Under the pieces are notes generated by a model. The model did not search any database, had not been told where the DNA came from, and saw only the letters and a program-made list of their open reading frames with translations. A DNA stretch of 50,000 nt, taken from NCBI GenBank assembly GCA_016178055.1, contig JACOUC010000020.1, positions 1 through 50,000 of the forward strand, read 5' to 3'. The first letter of the stretch is position 1. Each line of letters opens with the position of its first letter. A program made the translations under genes and the position numbers. Positions 1-8,377 of the stretch are shown piece by piece. This DNA is from Chlamydiota bacterium. GTDB taxonomy: Bacteria; Auribacterota; JACPWU01.

Positions 1-318
1 TGTCGAATGATAGGGCGAGTCCTCTATCGCCCAAATTCACTTTATAGCGCCATGAATCATTCCAGAGGTTCGCCCTGATATTCATCAGGGCGCCCTGTCG
101 AATGATAGGGCGAGTCCTCTATCGCCCAAATTCACTTTATAGCACCATGAATCATTCCAGAGGTTCGCCATGATATTCATCAGGGCGCCCTGTCGAATGA
201 TAGGGCGAGTCCTCTATCGCCCAAATTCACTTTATAGCGCCATGAATCATTCCAGAGGTTCGCCATGATATTCATCAGGGCGCCCTGTCGAATGATAGGG
301 CGAGTCCTCTATCGCCCA
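1..318. repeat. Tandem array of a 95-bp hairpin-rich unit
   Basis: Three full copies begin at 1, 96 and 191, and a fourth is cut short at about 318. The copies differ at only a few bases (for example gcgcc/gcacc near 48 and 143, and cgccc/cgcca in the second hairpin). Each unit holds two inverted repeats: gggcga...tcgccc, and gccctgat-attc-atcagggc, which is perfect in copy 1 and has one mismatch in copies 2 and 3. No gene is seen in this stretch, and the array may continue beyond the window edge. It lies downstream of the minus-strand gene ending at 344. The hairpin words resemble the single palindrome at 29720-29782. Function is unknown. Confidence 0.95.
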
Positions 319-343
319 GGTTTCTGCTAAAAAGTTGGAAAAA

Positions 344-1618
344 TCACTTTTTGACATATCGCACATAACGTCCTTCTCTTTGAGGAATGATGACCCCTGC
401 TTCTATAAGGTTCTTGATGTCAAGGCGGGCCATTCTTTCACTGATAGAGAATTGTTTGGCATAGTCCAACGTCGAGAAAGGGAAAAAGGTGTTTGACAGT
501 CCGATCAACTTTCTTTGCCGTTCTCCCAATTTCTGGGAAAGAAGATCAAAATTGGGTCTTGGAAGGGTTGCAATGAAAAAGGGTCCTTCTTCAGCAATCT
601 TGAGTGAAGGAAGATTCAAATGTTCCAATGTTTTTTGGACCCTCAATAATCCTGTTCCTGCCCGTTCGATGTAATTCGCATGAAAAAAGACATCTGCAAT
701 CATGGGATTTCTCCGATAACTTTTTCCCCAGAGTTGATCGAGTGTGATTCTTTTGCTGATAGGTCCCGGATTTGAAAATTCGATCCATGTTGGGAAAATC
801 TTAATAACCACATCTGAAGAGGTCTCAAAATAATCACGGTGAATAATGGCATTGACAAGGAGTTCTCTCAAAACAAATTCTGGAATTTCTAAAACATCCT
901 TTCTCTCTAAGGATTGAATTTCCGGTTTTGATTTTAAATGATCCTTGAGAAACTGAAAGGCAATTTCTATTTGTTGAAAAAGAGTTCCTTTAAGAATCTT
1001 TTGTTCTCGAATGGTAGACAGATCTTCAAGAACAATCAATGTCACTGTGGCCTGAGGGAACATCTTTTGAGGATTGGCCCCAAAGAGTAAGATGCCCGCA
1101 TGCGTTAAATAATGGTTTTGATTTTGTCTTTGGAGACACGAAATATTTTCAAGAAGTTGGAGATTATCCAAATCCATTTCTAGACGTGCCTTTTGCCGAA
1201 ACCATTCTACCTGCCTTGTCGCGAGGATGCTCTCAGCTTTTTCCTTTACATACAATTGCCTATCAAACATGATTTTTGTTTCTTGAACGGCAAAAGCAAA
1301 AATCTCGTCCCGGGTCAATTTCTGAGAGCTGGCACCAATTCTGAGATAAAAACCATCAGACGCACGAACCGGTTTATTCAAACTTTCTGATACTTCAACA
1401 GCAACGATGTCTTCGATGGGGCGAATTGTAATGTCTATAGGAGGGTCACAATTTCTTGCAGTACTTTGCAGTTGTGATTTAAGACGATGGGTTAAGGATA
1501 GAGGATGAATTGTTCCCTTATCGGATATTCCAAGATAAATTGTTCCACCACTGGCATTGGCAAAGGCCGAGAGATCCTTCTCGAGATGATGGGATAAGCC
1601 CTCTTTAAATTCGACCAA
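344..1618 (-). CDS. AlbA_2 (Schlafen-like) / HATPase_c_4 ATP-binding transcriptional regulator
   Basis: The protein has 424 residues. The N-terminus (about 1-110) matches the AlbA_2 domain, with VEFKEGL and then AFANASGGTIYLGISDKG. The middle (about 245-340) matches the GHKL-type HATPase_c_4 fold of this family: an N-box-like ELLVNAIIHRDY, NPGPISKRIT, RNPMIADVFFH and ERAGTGLLRV. The last 50 residues look like a winged helix. Such proteins (COG2865) are annotated as regulators or RecG-like ATPases, but targets are mostly unknown. The start is a TTG preceded by GGAGGGAG about 10 bases upstream. The frame stays open for 33 codons upstream without ATG or GTG (one CTG), and those codons would read ILEGEGYL just before VEFKE, a usual lead-in for the domain, so the true start is uncertain. 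It follows the terC gene on the same strand after about 120 bases. Confidence 0.8.
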   Translation of the reverse strand: MVEFKEGLSHHLEKDLSAFANASGGTIYLGISDKGTIHPLSLTHRLKSQLQSTARNCDPPIDITIRPIEDIVAVEVSESLNKPVRASDGFYLRIGASSQKLTRDEIFAFAVQETKIMFDRQLYVKEKAESILATRQVEWFRQKARLEMDLDNLQLLENISCLQRQNQNHYLTHAGILLFGANPQKMFPQATVTLIVLEDLSTIREQKILKGTLFQQIEIAFQFLKDHLKSKPEIQSLERKDVLEIPEFVLRELLVNAIIHRDYFETSSDVVIKIFPTWIEFSNPGPISKRITLDQLWGKSYRRNPMIADVFFHANYIERAGTGLLRVQKTLEHLNLPSLKIAEEGPFFIATLPRPNFDLLSQKLGERQRKLIGLSNTFFPFSTLDYAKQFSISERMARLDIKNLIEAGVIIPQREGRYVRYVKK

Positions 1619-1739
1619 ATACCCTTCTCCCTCCAGAATACACTCTTGTCTTGAATTTTGTTCGATGTTTTCACAGAGGAAATCATACCGGCAATATCGG
1701 CAATTATCAATGAAATAATTACCGATGTTATTGCCTGTT

Positions 1740-2663
1740 TTAACGTCCCCTTTTCTCTTTAAAAATCAACGAGGCCAGGACAGAAACCGCCAGGACGAGC
1801 GCAATCAAAGCCAGTGTAACACCTGTTGGAATTTCAAAAATGCGAGAGATCATCAATTTGATTCCGACAAAGGTCAGAATGACACAAATCCCGATTTTCA
1901 AGAATCGGAAAAGATCCATCACCCCCACTAGCATGAAATAAAGTGCCCTTAAACCCAAAATGGCAAAAATATTAGAGCTATATACAATAAAAAGATCGCG
2001 AGAAATTCCAATCACGGCAGGAACGGAATCCAGGGCAAAGATTAAGTCACTGGTCTCAATTAAAATGAGAACGATAAAAAGAGGCGTTGCAAACCATTTT
2101 CCACTCTCTTTGATAAAAAACCTTTGACCCGAGGATTGAGTACTGACGGGCATAAAGAGGCGAAAGAAACGCACCACCCAATTTCGATCTGGCTCAAATT
2201 CGCTCTCTTCATCAAAGAGAATTTTAAGTGCTGCAAAAATCAAAAGACCCCCAAACACATAAATCATCCAATGAAAAAGATTAAACAGCGTAACCCCAGT
2301 TGCGACAAAAAAGGCCCTCATCACAATGGCCCCCAAAATTCCCCATTTTAAAACGCGAGGCTGATGAAGAGACCTTACGCGAAAATGAGAAAAAATCATC
2401 ACGAAAACAAAAAGATTATCGACGGAAAGAGATTCTTCAACAACATAACCGGTTAGAAATTCAAGCGCCTTACCTGAACCTTTGAGGTAAAAAACAACCC
2501 CGTCAAAAACAAGGGCGAGAGCTACCCAGATCAATACCCAAAAACCTGCCTCTCGAATGGAGATCTCGCGGGCGCGGCGATTAGCAATGAATAAATCCAC
2601 GGTCAAAGCCGCACACACAAGAGCCCCAAAAAGGACCCAAAGAAAAAGATCTACGTTAGGCAC
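1740..2663 (-). CDS. TerC family integral membrane protein (Alx-like)
   Basis: This 307-residue protein has about eight to nine hydrophobic segments. It carries the TerC hallmarks: an acidic-polar segment VVEESLSVDNLFVFVMIF at about residues 75-92, and ETSDLIFALDSVPAVIGIS at about 202-220, whose Asp/Glu residues are thought to bind metal in this family. TerC/Alx proteins are linked to tellurite resistance, manganese export and metal loading of exported enzymes. The exact substrate cannot be told from sequence. The start is GTG, with AAGGGG about six bases upstream on the minus strand; an overlapping ATG is in another frame. I looked in the 230-base leader for a yybP-ykoY riboswitch, which controls alx in some bacteria, and did not recognise one. 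Confidence 0.9.
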   Translation of the reverse strand: MPNVDLFLWVLFGALVCAALTVDLFIANRRAREISIREAGFWVLIWVALALVFDGVVFYLKGSGKALEFLTGYVVEESLSVDNLFVFVMIFSHFRVRSLHQPRVLKWGILGAIVMRAFFVATGVTLFNLFHWMIYVFGGLLIFAALKILFDEESEFEPDRNWVVRFFRLFMPVSTQSSGQRFFIKESGKWFATPLFIVLILIETSDLIFALDSVPAVIGISRDLFIVYSSNIFAILGLRALYFMLVGVMDLFRFLKIGICVILTFVGIKLMISRIFEIPTGVTLALIALVLAVSVLASLIFKEKRGR

Positions 2664-2899
2664 ATCTTTACCCCTTTACGAAGCTTTCTGAATCGTCTTT
2701 TCAATACTACTTTCTAAATCCCCTGCACGACTCTCCCTTTCAAAAAAGAAGAGCGAGAAAAGTACTAATATCCTGATTATGATTCTTTTCACGACATCTT
2801 CCTTTTTGGAAACCAGCCCTCTCATTATATGAAATATCACATCCTAAACCCAGGAATTTCAATTGAATTTATGAGGGTATGATAGGATAATTTCCTCTT

Positions 2900-3691
2900 G
2901 TGAAAACATTAATAAAAACTATTTATATTTTTTTCATCCTCTCATCTTTGGTCCTCCAGGGATGCGGAAAAAAAGAAAATAAAAACACTTCTTCCTCACC
3001 CATACCTCCAAACAGCACACCTGCCCTTTCTGTGGATCCTCAAAAAACGGGGATGATAAAGGGAAAAGTCTTATTTAAGGGAGAAGCACCCACTCCTCAA
3101 GAACTGCCTATTAGAGGGAATCCAGAATGTAGCGTTTTTCACCCCGGTAAAGTCTACGCCCAAGAACTTCTCGTTCAAAATGGACGGATCGAGAACGTTT
3201 TTATTTATGTCAAAGAAGGATTAGAAAACTATTCATTTGAAACTCCAAAAACTTCTATAAAGATGGATCAATCCAAATGCCTTTATGTACCGCATGTCCT
3301 TGGGGTACAAGTCAATCAACCTGTTCTGTTGGTGAACAGTGATCCTACCCTTCATAATGTTCATTCTTATTCTAAAAATAATCCTTCTTGGAATTTAGGG
3401 ATGCCGTTTGAAGGGATGGAAATCACAAAAACATTTTCGTCTCCTGAAGTGATGATCTCGCTTAAGTGTGATGTCCATCCCTGGATGACAGGTTATCTCG
3501 GAGTGGTTTCTCACCCCTATTTTGTAGTCACAGAAGCTGAAGGAACCTTTGAACTTAAAAATCTTCCACCCGGAAAATATGTGATCGAGGCCTGGCATGA
3601 AAAATTAGGAACTCAAGATCAATCCATTGAAATAACTCCCGATGAAGAAAAAGAGCTCGAATTTACATTCGAGCTCTTAGATAAAAAATAA
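2900..3691 (+). CDS. Cupredoxin-like lipoprotein with C-terminal carboxypeptidase-regulatory-like domain
   Basis: The 263-residue protein starts with GTG. Residues 1-22 form a signal peptide ending in LQGC, so Cys22 is the likely lipidated residue, followed by a Ser/Pro-rich linker to about residue 50. The central domain (about 50-200) has the spacing of a type 1 copper site: LHNVHS (His152, His155), then CDVHPWM (Cys190, His193, Met196). The C-terminus (about 205-260) reads like a small beta-sandwich, TFELKNLPPGKYVIEAWHE, as in carboxypeptidase regulatory-like domains. This pairing is found in putative plastocyanin-like or methylamine-utilisation-type periplasmic proteins. An electron-transfer or copper-binding role at the outer membrane is inferred. 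It stands alone, divergent from terC and convergent with the PuuD-like gene. Confidence 0.8.
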   Translation: MKTLIKTIYIFFILSSLVLQGCGKKENKNTSSSPIPPNSTPALSVDPQKTGMIKGKVLFKGEAPTPQELPIRGNPECSVFHPGKVYAQELLVQNGRIENVFIYVKEGLENYSFETPKTSIKMDQSKCLYVPHVLGVQVNQPVLLVNSDPTLHNVHSYSKNNPSWNLGMPFEGMEITKTFSSPEVMISLKCDVHPWMTGYLGVVSHPYFVVTEAEGTFELKNLPPGKYVIEAWHEKLGTQDQSIEITPDEEKELEFTFELLDKK

Positions 3692-3714
3692 AGCTATAAA
3701 ACGGTTGTGTCTCG

Positions 3715-4335
3715 TTAGAAGTTAGACCCCGCTTTAGCCGATAACTTAACCAAATGCCAGGCAATGGCAAATCCAATCCCTAGAACAATCGGAACTCCCC
3801 AGAGACTGAAAGAAGGGAAATGGCTTGCTGCCCCCATTCCAAAAAGCATGGGAATGGATAAATAAGTATTTGTTCTAGAAGCCAGATAAGCCTTTTTGAC
3901 AATCCCTGCCATTTCTGGAGGAGATTGACCGTCCTTGACCCATCGGATAATCTTCTTTTGAGCCGGCCAAATAATGAACCAAACATTAAACCACATGATT
4001 GTGCCCAAAAGTCCGCCAAATGAAATCCACTTTCCCCATGTTGAAGTGAAAAGACCCCCTGTCCCTGTAAGCCCCGCATCCGTAGCAATGAAAATTTTCC
4101 AGATAATATAAAGCACCCCCGAAATAAATGTAAACATGGCGCCCCACCTGAACCAAAAAAGAGCGCGTGGGGCCAATTGAGGGACAACTTTTTTCTTGGT
4201 CTCCCCATCCATTGTTTTAGTAAAAGGAACATTCACAAAATTAAAAAAATAAAGATGTCCAATCCAGGTAATTCCAGCAATAAAATGAATCCATCTTAAA
4301 AGAAGTAAAATATGGGTATGTGCTTCGGCCGGCAT
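3715..4335 (-). CDS. PuuD-like (urate oxidase N-terminal family) membrane protein
   Basis: The protein has 206 residues and about five to six transmembrane segments. It begins with a His-rich helix, then RWIHFIAGITWIGHLYFFNF, and ends with SRTNTYLSIPMLFGMGAASHFP, both characteristic of the membrane domain of urate hydroxylase PuuD (PF06181). Full PuuD proteins carry a C-terminal cytochrome c domain, which is absent here, and no purine catabolism genes are nearby. The relation is therefore to the membrane module only; a haem-binding or electron-transfer role is possible but unproven. The ATG has a strong GGGGAGAAG ribosome site. Its neighbour on the opposite strand is the cupredoxin lipoprotein, which makes a shared redox role conceivable. 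Confidence 0.7.
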   Translation of the reverse strand: MPAEAHTHILLLLRWIHFIAGITWIGHLYFFNFVNVPFTKTMDGETKKKVVPQLAPRALFWFRWGAMFTFISGVLYIIWKIFIATDAGLTGTGGLFTSTWGKWISFGGLLGTIMWFNVWFIIWPAQKKIIRWVKDGQSPPEMAGIVKKAYLASRTNTYLSIPMLFGMGAASHFPSFSLWGVPIVLGIGFAIAWHLVKLSAKAGSNF

Positions 4336-4459
4336 AGAACTTCTCCCCCTTTAGTCTGATTGGTTGAATATAAATCTAAATACAAAGACACGTTTTTCAC
4401 AAAAATGATTTGTTAAAATTTTCTCACATCATGAGAAAAAATCAACAAGAATTTCCCAA

Positions 4460-5776
4460 TCAAAAAATGGGAAGGGGATATTTTTCTTTGACCCATACCT
4501 TTGCTTCATCCGAAGTCCTTAAAGTTTTTTCCAAGCATGCATCTTCGACGGCGGTTAGAATTTCCTTAAAAAGAGGGCCTGGAGGATAACCCATTTGAAT
4601 GAGATCATGCCCTGTAAGAATAGGTTGGGGACGAGGAACTTCTTTTTTTAATTCTTCATATTTTTCTTTGAGAAAGTGCCAATTTTCTAAAATTCCATGG
4701 CTGGCGAGACAATCAATGCGATGGAGTTCCAACTCAGCCACAAAGGTAGGACGGGACATGAAACGTTTGAGTTTGGCTTCCCTCATTTCCTTGACATCTT
4801 TAAAGGTCATATGATTTTGAACACAAGACGTAATATTCTCAATTTCCTGATTTGAAAACCTGAGTCGTTTGAGGATACATTCGGACATCTGAGCTCCTAC
4901 ATTTTGATGATTATTAAACCGGATCCGGTCCGACACCGTTTGGGTCGGAGGCTTTCCAATATCATGCAGAAGCGCCCCCAAAGCTAATATTTTATCTACC
5001 CCACTTAATTGATCGAGAAGCATTTTAGTGTGAACATAAACATCGCCTTCGGGATGAAATTCTGGAGGCTGTTCAACCCCTTTCATCGCCTCCACTTCTG
5101 GAAGAATCACTTTAAGAAACCCTGAGCGATCCAAAAGCTCGAGCCCCTTGCCCGGATGATCCCCCGTAAAAATTTTGACGAGTTCATCTCGAATTCTTTC
5201 TGGACTCACAACCTGAATTTCTGGAACGAGCTTGACCAAAGCTTGCCATGTTTCAGAATCAATTTCAAAATCAAGATGGGAAGCAAAACGAATCGCTCTG
5301 AGAAGCCTCAACTTATCCTCAGAAAATCGTTGGTAGGGGTTTCCAATGGTTCGAATCCTCTTTTTTTGAATGTCTTCAATCCCTTCCACATAGTCAATGG
5401 TCTTTTCTAAAAGAGGATCGTAAAGAAGACCATTCACCGTAAAATCACGCCGCAAAACATCCTCTCGGCTAGAAGTAAACTCAACCGAAGTGGGTCGGCG
5501 ACCATCTTCATATCCCCCTTCTCTCCTAAAAGTCGCCACTTCAAACTGAAGGGTATCGCAAAGAACAAGAACCACACCAAATTGAATACCAACCGGAACA
5601 GTCCGTGGAAAGATTTTAATCACATCTTCAGGGAGGGCATTGGTCGCAATATCATAATCATGAGGAATTTTACCCATCACTTTATCGCGGACACATCCCC
5701 CCGCAAAAAGGGCTTCATAACCATGCTCATGAAGTATTCTAACAATTTCTATGGCAAAATTTTTTTTGGAATCCAT
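4460..5776 (-). CDS. cca: CCA tRNA nucleotidyltransferase / poly(A) polymerase family with HD domain
   Basis: This is a class II nucleotidyltransferase of 438 residues. The catalytic head has LFAGGCVRDKVMG and HDYDIATNALPED at about residues 22-50, with the DxD metal site at DYD. It is followed by VGIQFGVVLV, the RRDFTVNGLLYDP motif, and RLLRAIRFASHLDFEID. A C-terminal HD domain shows LGALLHDIGKPPTQT. The enzyme adds CCA to tRNA 3' ends. That fits the single tRNA gene here (25350-25435), which does not encode CCA. Some homologues in this clade act as poly(A) polymerases, and the sequence alone does not separate the two. Confidence 0.9.
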   Translation of the reverse strand: MDSKKNFAIEIVRILHEHGYEALFAGGCVRDKVMGKIPHDYDIATNALPEDVIKIFPRTVPVGIQFGVVLVLCDTLQFEVATFRREGGYEDGRRPTSVEFTSSREDVLRRDFTVNGLLYDPLLEKTIDYVEGIEDIQKKRIRTIGNPYQRFSEDKLRLLRAIRFASHLDFEIDSETWQALVKLVPEIQVVSPERIRDELVKIFTGDHPGKGLELLDRSGFLKVILPEVEAMKGVEQPPEFHPEGDVYVHTKMLLDQLSGVDKILALGALLHDIGKPPTQTVSDRIRFNNHQNVGAQMSECILKRLRFSNQEIENITSCVQNHMTFKDVKEMREAKLKRFMSRPTFVAELELHRIDCLASHGILENWHFLKEKYEELKKEVPRPQPILTGHDLIQMGYPPGPLFKEILTAVEDACLEKTLRTSDEAKVWVKEKYPLPIF

Positions 5777-5825
5777 ATGTAATCAGCAAGGGACTAGGTC
5801 AAAGTCTTAATAGTTGTAATTAATT

Positions 5826-5980
5826 TAAAATCCAAAAATCAAAATGCAAAATGACATATCAAAATTCAAAATATTCTAGCCCCCTTGCAAGGGAAGTATT
5901 TTAAATTTTGGTTTGTCATTTTGATTTTTGCCGCCTGTGGCGAGCCACGCCCTTGAGCGGGATGTCTGATTTTTGGATTT
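5826..5980. repeat. AT-rich dispersed inverted-repeat element, copy A1
   Basis: The left arm is aaatccaaaaatcaaaatgc... and the right arm is ...tttgtcattttgatttttg, around a loop tctagcccccttgcaagggaag. The loop is related to the conserved centre of copies A3, A4, A5 and A7. A GC-rich insert (ccgcctgtggcgagccacgcc) follows the right arm, then a second right-arm end (tgatttttggatttt) that reaches the stop codon of the ClpX-like gene. It lies between two co-directional minus-strand genes. Confidence 0.85.
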
Positions 5981-7588
5981 TCACAGCTGTTTCTTGTTCT
6001 TTCTTTTTCTCACATCATACGAATCTCTAATCCATTGATCTAAAATCAGTTGAGATTGATTCAAGACCTCTCCTGTAATTTGAAACAAATCTCTCCCCGA
6101 ATTTTGGCGGATGAGAGCTAAACCATATTCATAGTTTTTCAAACGGTCCCGGCAAAGCTGGGCCACTGAAAGAGAATTTCCTTCTGGGCTCGTTTCGGGT
6201 GCTCGAAAGATTTCTGCAATTCTATTTTGGGCCCCTTCATCAAAACGAATTTTGATACCGTTTTTCTCCTCAAAATCTTTTTCAAAGGCCTGTATCTGAA
6301 GAACAATGAATTCATGATCAATATAACTGGGATCTTGAATCATTCTCTGAAGCTCTTCCTGGGGATGATCAATCACAACTGGGGTAATCACAAACCGTCG
6401 GATCGAGGTCGAAGGAAGTTCATATTTATAATTTCGTAACGCCTTTTCACAAATCGTAAAAAGCCCCCGAGCCCCCGTTTTTTCTTGAGAAGCTTTGCGA
6501 GCCACCGCCCTTAAAGCCTCATCGGAGAAAATAGCCTCAATCCCATAAGACTTAAAATCGCTCACGTACTGCTTGATGACCGAATCTTCCGACCTCTTTA
6601 GAATTTGGTAAAGATCTTCTTCTAAGAGGTCCTCTAAAACAACACGGACTGGAAGTCTTGCAATAAATTCAGGGTCAAAACCAAATTTAATAAAATCATG
6701 GGTTTTGGCATGCTTCTGAAATTCTCCCTCAAAAAGAGGAGGTTTACCCTGATCTGAAAAACCAATGGAGCGTATTTCCAGACGTTTTTTCACAATTTCA
6801 GATAGGCCATCAAAGGCTCCACTCACAATGAATAGAATGTGTCGAGTGCCCAGCATCTTGCGTTCAATTTTCCCTTTGGATTGAAACTCCATCACAGCTT
6901 GAAGTTGACTGGTTAAATCGGTCGAGGATTTCAGAGAAACCTCTGTTTCCTCCATTAATTTCAAGAGCCCCCGTTGAACTCCCTGCCCACTCACATCACG
7001 ACCGATTAAATTCGACGGAGCCGCAATTTTATCCACCTCATCCAAATAAACAATTCCATATTGGGCAAGTTCCAAATTCCCATCCGCCTTGTGAACCAAA
7101 TCCCGAACCAAATCCTCAACATCACCTCCCACATAGCCTGTTTCACTAAACTTCGTTGCATCGGCTTTAATAAAAGGAACTCCGATCAATTGGGCAATCG
7201 TCTTAACCAAATAGGTTTTTCCAACACCGGTAGGCCCCATCAGTAATACATTCTGTTTTGCATAAGCCCCACAAGTGGATTTTCCAAGGCAACTGGCCAC
7301 ATGGTGATAATGATCACAAACTGCGATCGCCAGAACCTTTTTTGCTTCATCTTGCTGAATGACAAAACGATCCAAATAGGCCTTGACCTCTTTGGGTTTA
7401 AGATCAAATTTAATTTCGACAGGAGCCTTTTTTTCTTGGGGGACCTCCTCTTGAGTTTTTGCAGCCTCAGGCTGAGGGAAGACAAAACCCAAACCTTTTG
7501 TCCCTAGACGTTCCTTTAAAAGCTTAGAAAATTCCTTTTGAAACTCCTCAAAACTGTGTGTCTTTTCTGTATTTTCCTTTTCCTCCAT
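5981..7588 (-). CDS. ClpX-like AAA+ unfoldase lacking the zinc-binding domain
   Basis: The second ATG is chosen because GGGAGAGG lies seven bases upstream of it; an ATG at 7609 lacks such a site. The product has 535 residues. A charged N-terminal region of about 80 residues, with no C4 zinc finger, precedes a ClpX-type AAA+ module: Walker A GPTGVGKT, pore loop GYVGGDVEDLVRD, Walker B IVYLDEVDKIA, then DVSGQGVQRGLLKLMEET, FIVSGAFDGL and FIARLPVRVV. The segment RSIGFSDQG aligns with the IGF loop by which ClpX docks on ClpP. The RKH loop of ClpX is replaced by an unrelated stretch, and a C-terminal extension of about 110 residues is present. It probably unfolds substrates as a hexamer; a partner peptidase is not encoded here. 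Confidence 0.85.
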   Translation of the reverse strand: MEEKENTEKTHSFEEFQKEFSKLLKERLGTKGLGFVFPQPEAAKTQEEVPQEKKAPVEIKFDLKPKEVKAYLDRFVIQQDEAKKVLAIAVCDHYHHVASCLGKSTCGAYAKQNVLLMGPTGVGKTYLVKTIAQLIGVPFIKADATKFSETGYVGGDVEDLVRDLVHKADGNLELAQYGIVYLDEVDKIAAPSNLIGRDVSGQGVQRGLLKLMEETEVSLKSSTDLTSQLQAVMEFQSKGKIERKMLGTRHILFIVSGAFDGLSEIVKKRLEIRSIGFSDQGKPPLFEGEFQKHAKTHDFIKFGFDPEFIARLPVRVVLEDLLEEDLYQILKRSEDSVIKQYVSDFKSYGIEAIFSDEALRAVARKASQEKTGARGLFTICEKALRNYKYELPSTSIRRFVITPVVIDHPQEELQRMIQDPSYIDHEFIVLQIQAFEKDFEEKNGIKIRFDEGAQNRIAEIFRAPETSPEGNSLSVAQLCRDRLKNYEYGLALIRQNSGRDLFQITGEVLNQSQLILDQWIRDSYDVRKRKNKKQL

Positions 7589-7653
7589 GTTGGAACCTCT
7601 CCCTTCCATTTAATGACCATTATAACATCCGAACCTTTATTGAATAGTGAATT

Positions 7654-7681
7654 TTGATCCTTCTGGCCCCCATGTTATATT
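7654..7681 (+). promoter_or_regulatory. Possible sigma70-type promoter
   Basis: TTGATC and TATATT are separated by 16 bases just upstream of the ATG at 7688. Transcription would begin at or next to the start codon, giving a leaderless or nearly leaderless message. No Shine-Dalgarno is visible before this ATG, which agrees. The match is by eye only. Confidence 0.3.
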
Positions 7682-7687
7682 ATAGAT

Positions 7688-8377
7688 ATGAGTACGGTTT
7701 CATCTATTTTAAAGGTACTACAGGGGAAGAGGTTAGGGCTTTTTTTTAGAAAAAATTTTTTATTGTTTTTGATCATCCTAGGAACTCTAGGAATGATTTA
7801 TTTTGGTAAAAATTTTTTCAAAGAAAAAAATCTAGCACTCCCTAGAATTTTACAAGCTTCCCAAACATTAGAAACAAGCCAAATCCAAAATTTTAACATT
7901 GAAAACAGCCTCAAGCCCGCTCATCTTATCTCTGAGAGGGCTCAGTCCATTCAATCAAAATCTGAAAGACTTTCTTTTGAACCTTATAAAACATTTGAAT
8001 CTTCATCCCTTCCTCCGCCCAACAATACCGCATTACGATTTCCTCGCATCAACGGAGATGACTCGAATGTTCCTTCCTTTGACTCCCCGGAATATCTTGC
8101 CTTTTTTAAACCTATCTCACAGCCCCCTTTTATGGGAGTAGAAACAAATGAAAATTCTTTCTCTTCGGCTTTGGGTGGATTTTCATCTACAGAAACTGAA
8201 AGAGGAAATTCACACTTCGAACAGGAAAAATTTTGGAAAATGACGATGATTTCAAATACTTCAGAATTGAACCTGTCTTATGGAGCCCTGGTGGGTGGGT
8301 GTAGTCTCTTGATCCTCACTCATTTCAAATCACAGAGATACGTATCTTTACCGAAGCCCCAAAACGCCCAAGAGTGA
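7688..8377 (+). CDS. Unrecognised protein with two predicted transmembrane segments
   Basis: I do not recognise this 229-residue protein. It has a hydrophobic segment at about residues 24-42 ([16 protein letters not shown]) and a second one near the C-terminus ([18 protein letters not shown]). Between them lies about 150 residues of polar, Ser/Pro/Asn-rich, probably disordered sequence. It may be a membrane-anchored protein with an extracytoplasmic loop. Its last 30 bases overlap the 3' end of the convergent hpnH-like gene. It is divergent from the ClpX-like gene. Codon use looks like that of its neighbours. Confidence 0.55.
   Translation: MSTVSSILKVLQGKRLGLFFRKNFLLFLIILGTLGMIYFGKNFFKEKNLALPRILQASQTLETSQIQNFNIENSLKPAHLISERAQSIQSKSERLSFEPYKTFESSSLPPPNNTALRFPRINGDDSNVPSFDSPEYLAFFKPISQPPFMGVETNENSFSSALGGFSSTETERGNSHFEQEKFWKMTMISNTSELNLSYGALVGGCSLLILTHFKSQRYVSLPKPQNAQE

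Noticed and set aside
1-318. CRISPR array
   Set aside because: The unit is 95 bp with nearly identical sequence throughout; there are no short repeats separated by unique spacers and no cas genes.
1492-1710. 72-residue minus-strand frame overlapping the AlbA_2 gene start
   Set aside because: It shows no family resemblance and conflicts with the strong AlbA_2 reading frame.
2664-2899. yybP-ykoY manganese riboswitch upstream of the TerC gene
   Set aside because: I could not identify the conserved paired core in the leader; the region looks like ordinary AT-rich spacer.
8348-8377. Frameshift or annotation error at the tail-to-tail overlap of two genes
   Set aside because: Both reading frames are intact to their stops; a 30-base convergent overlap is plausible.
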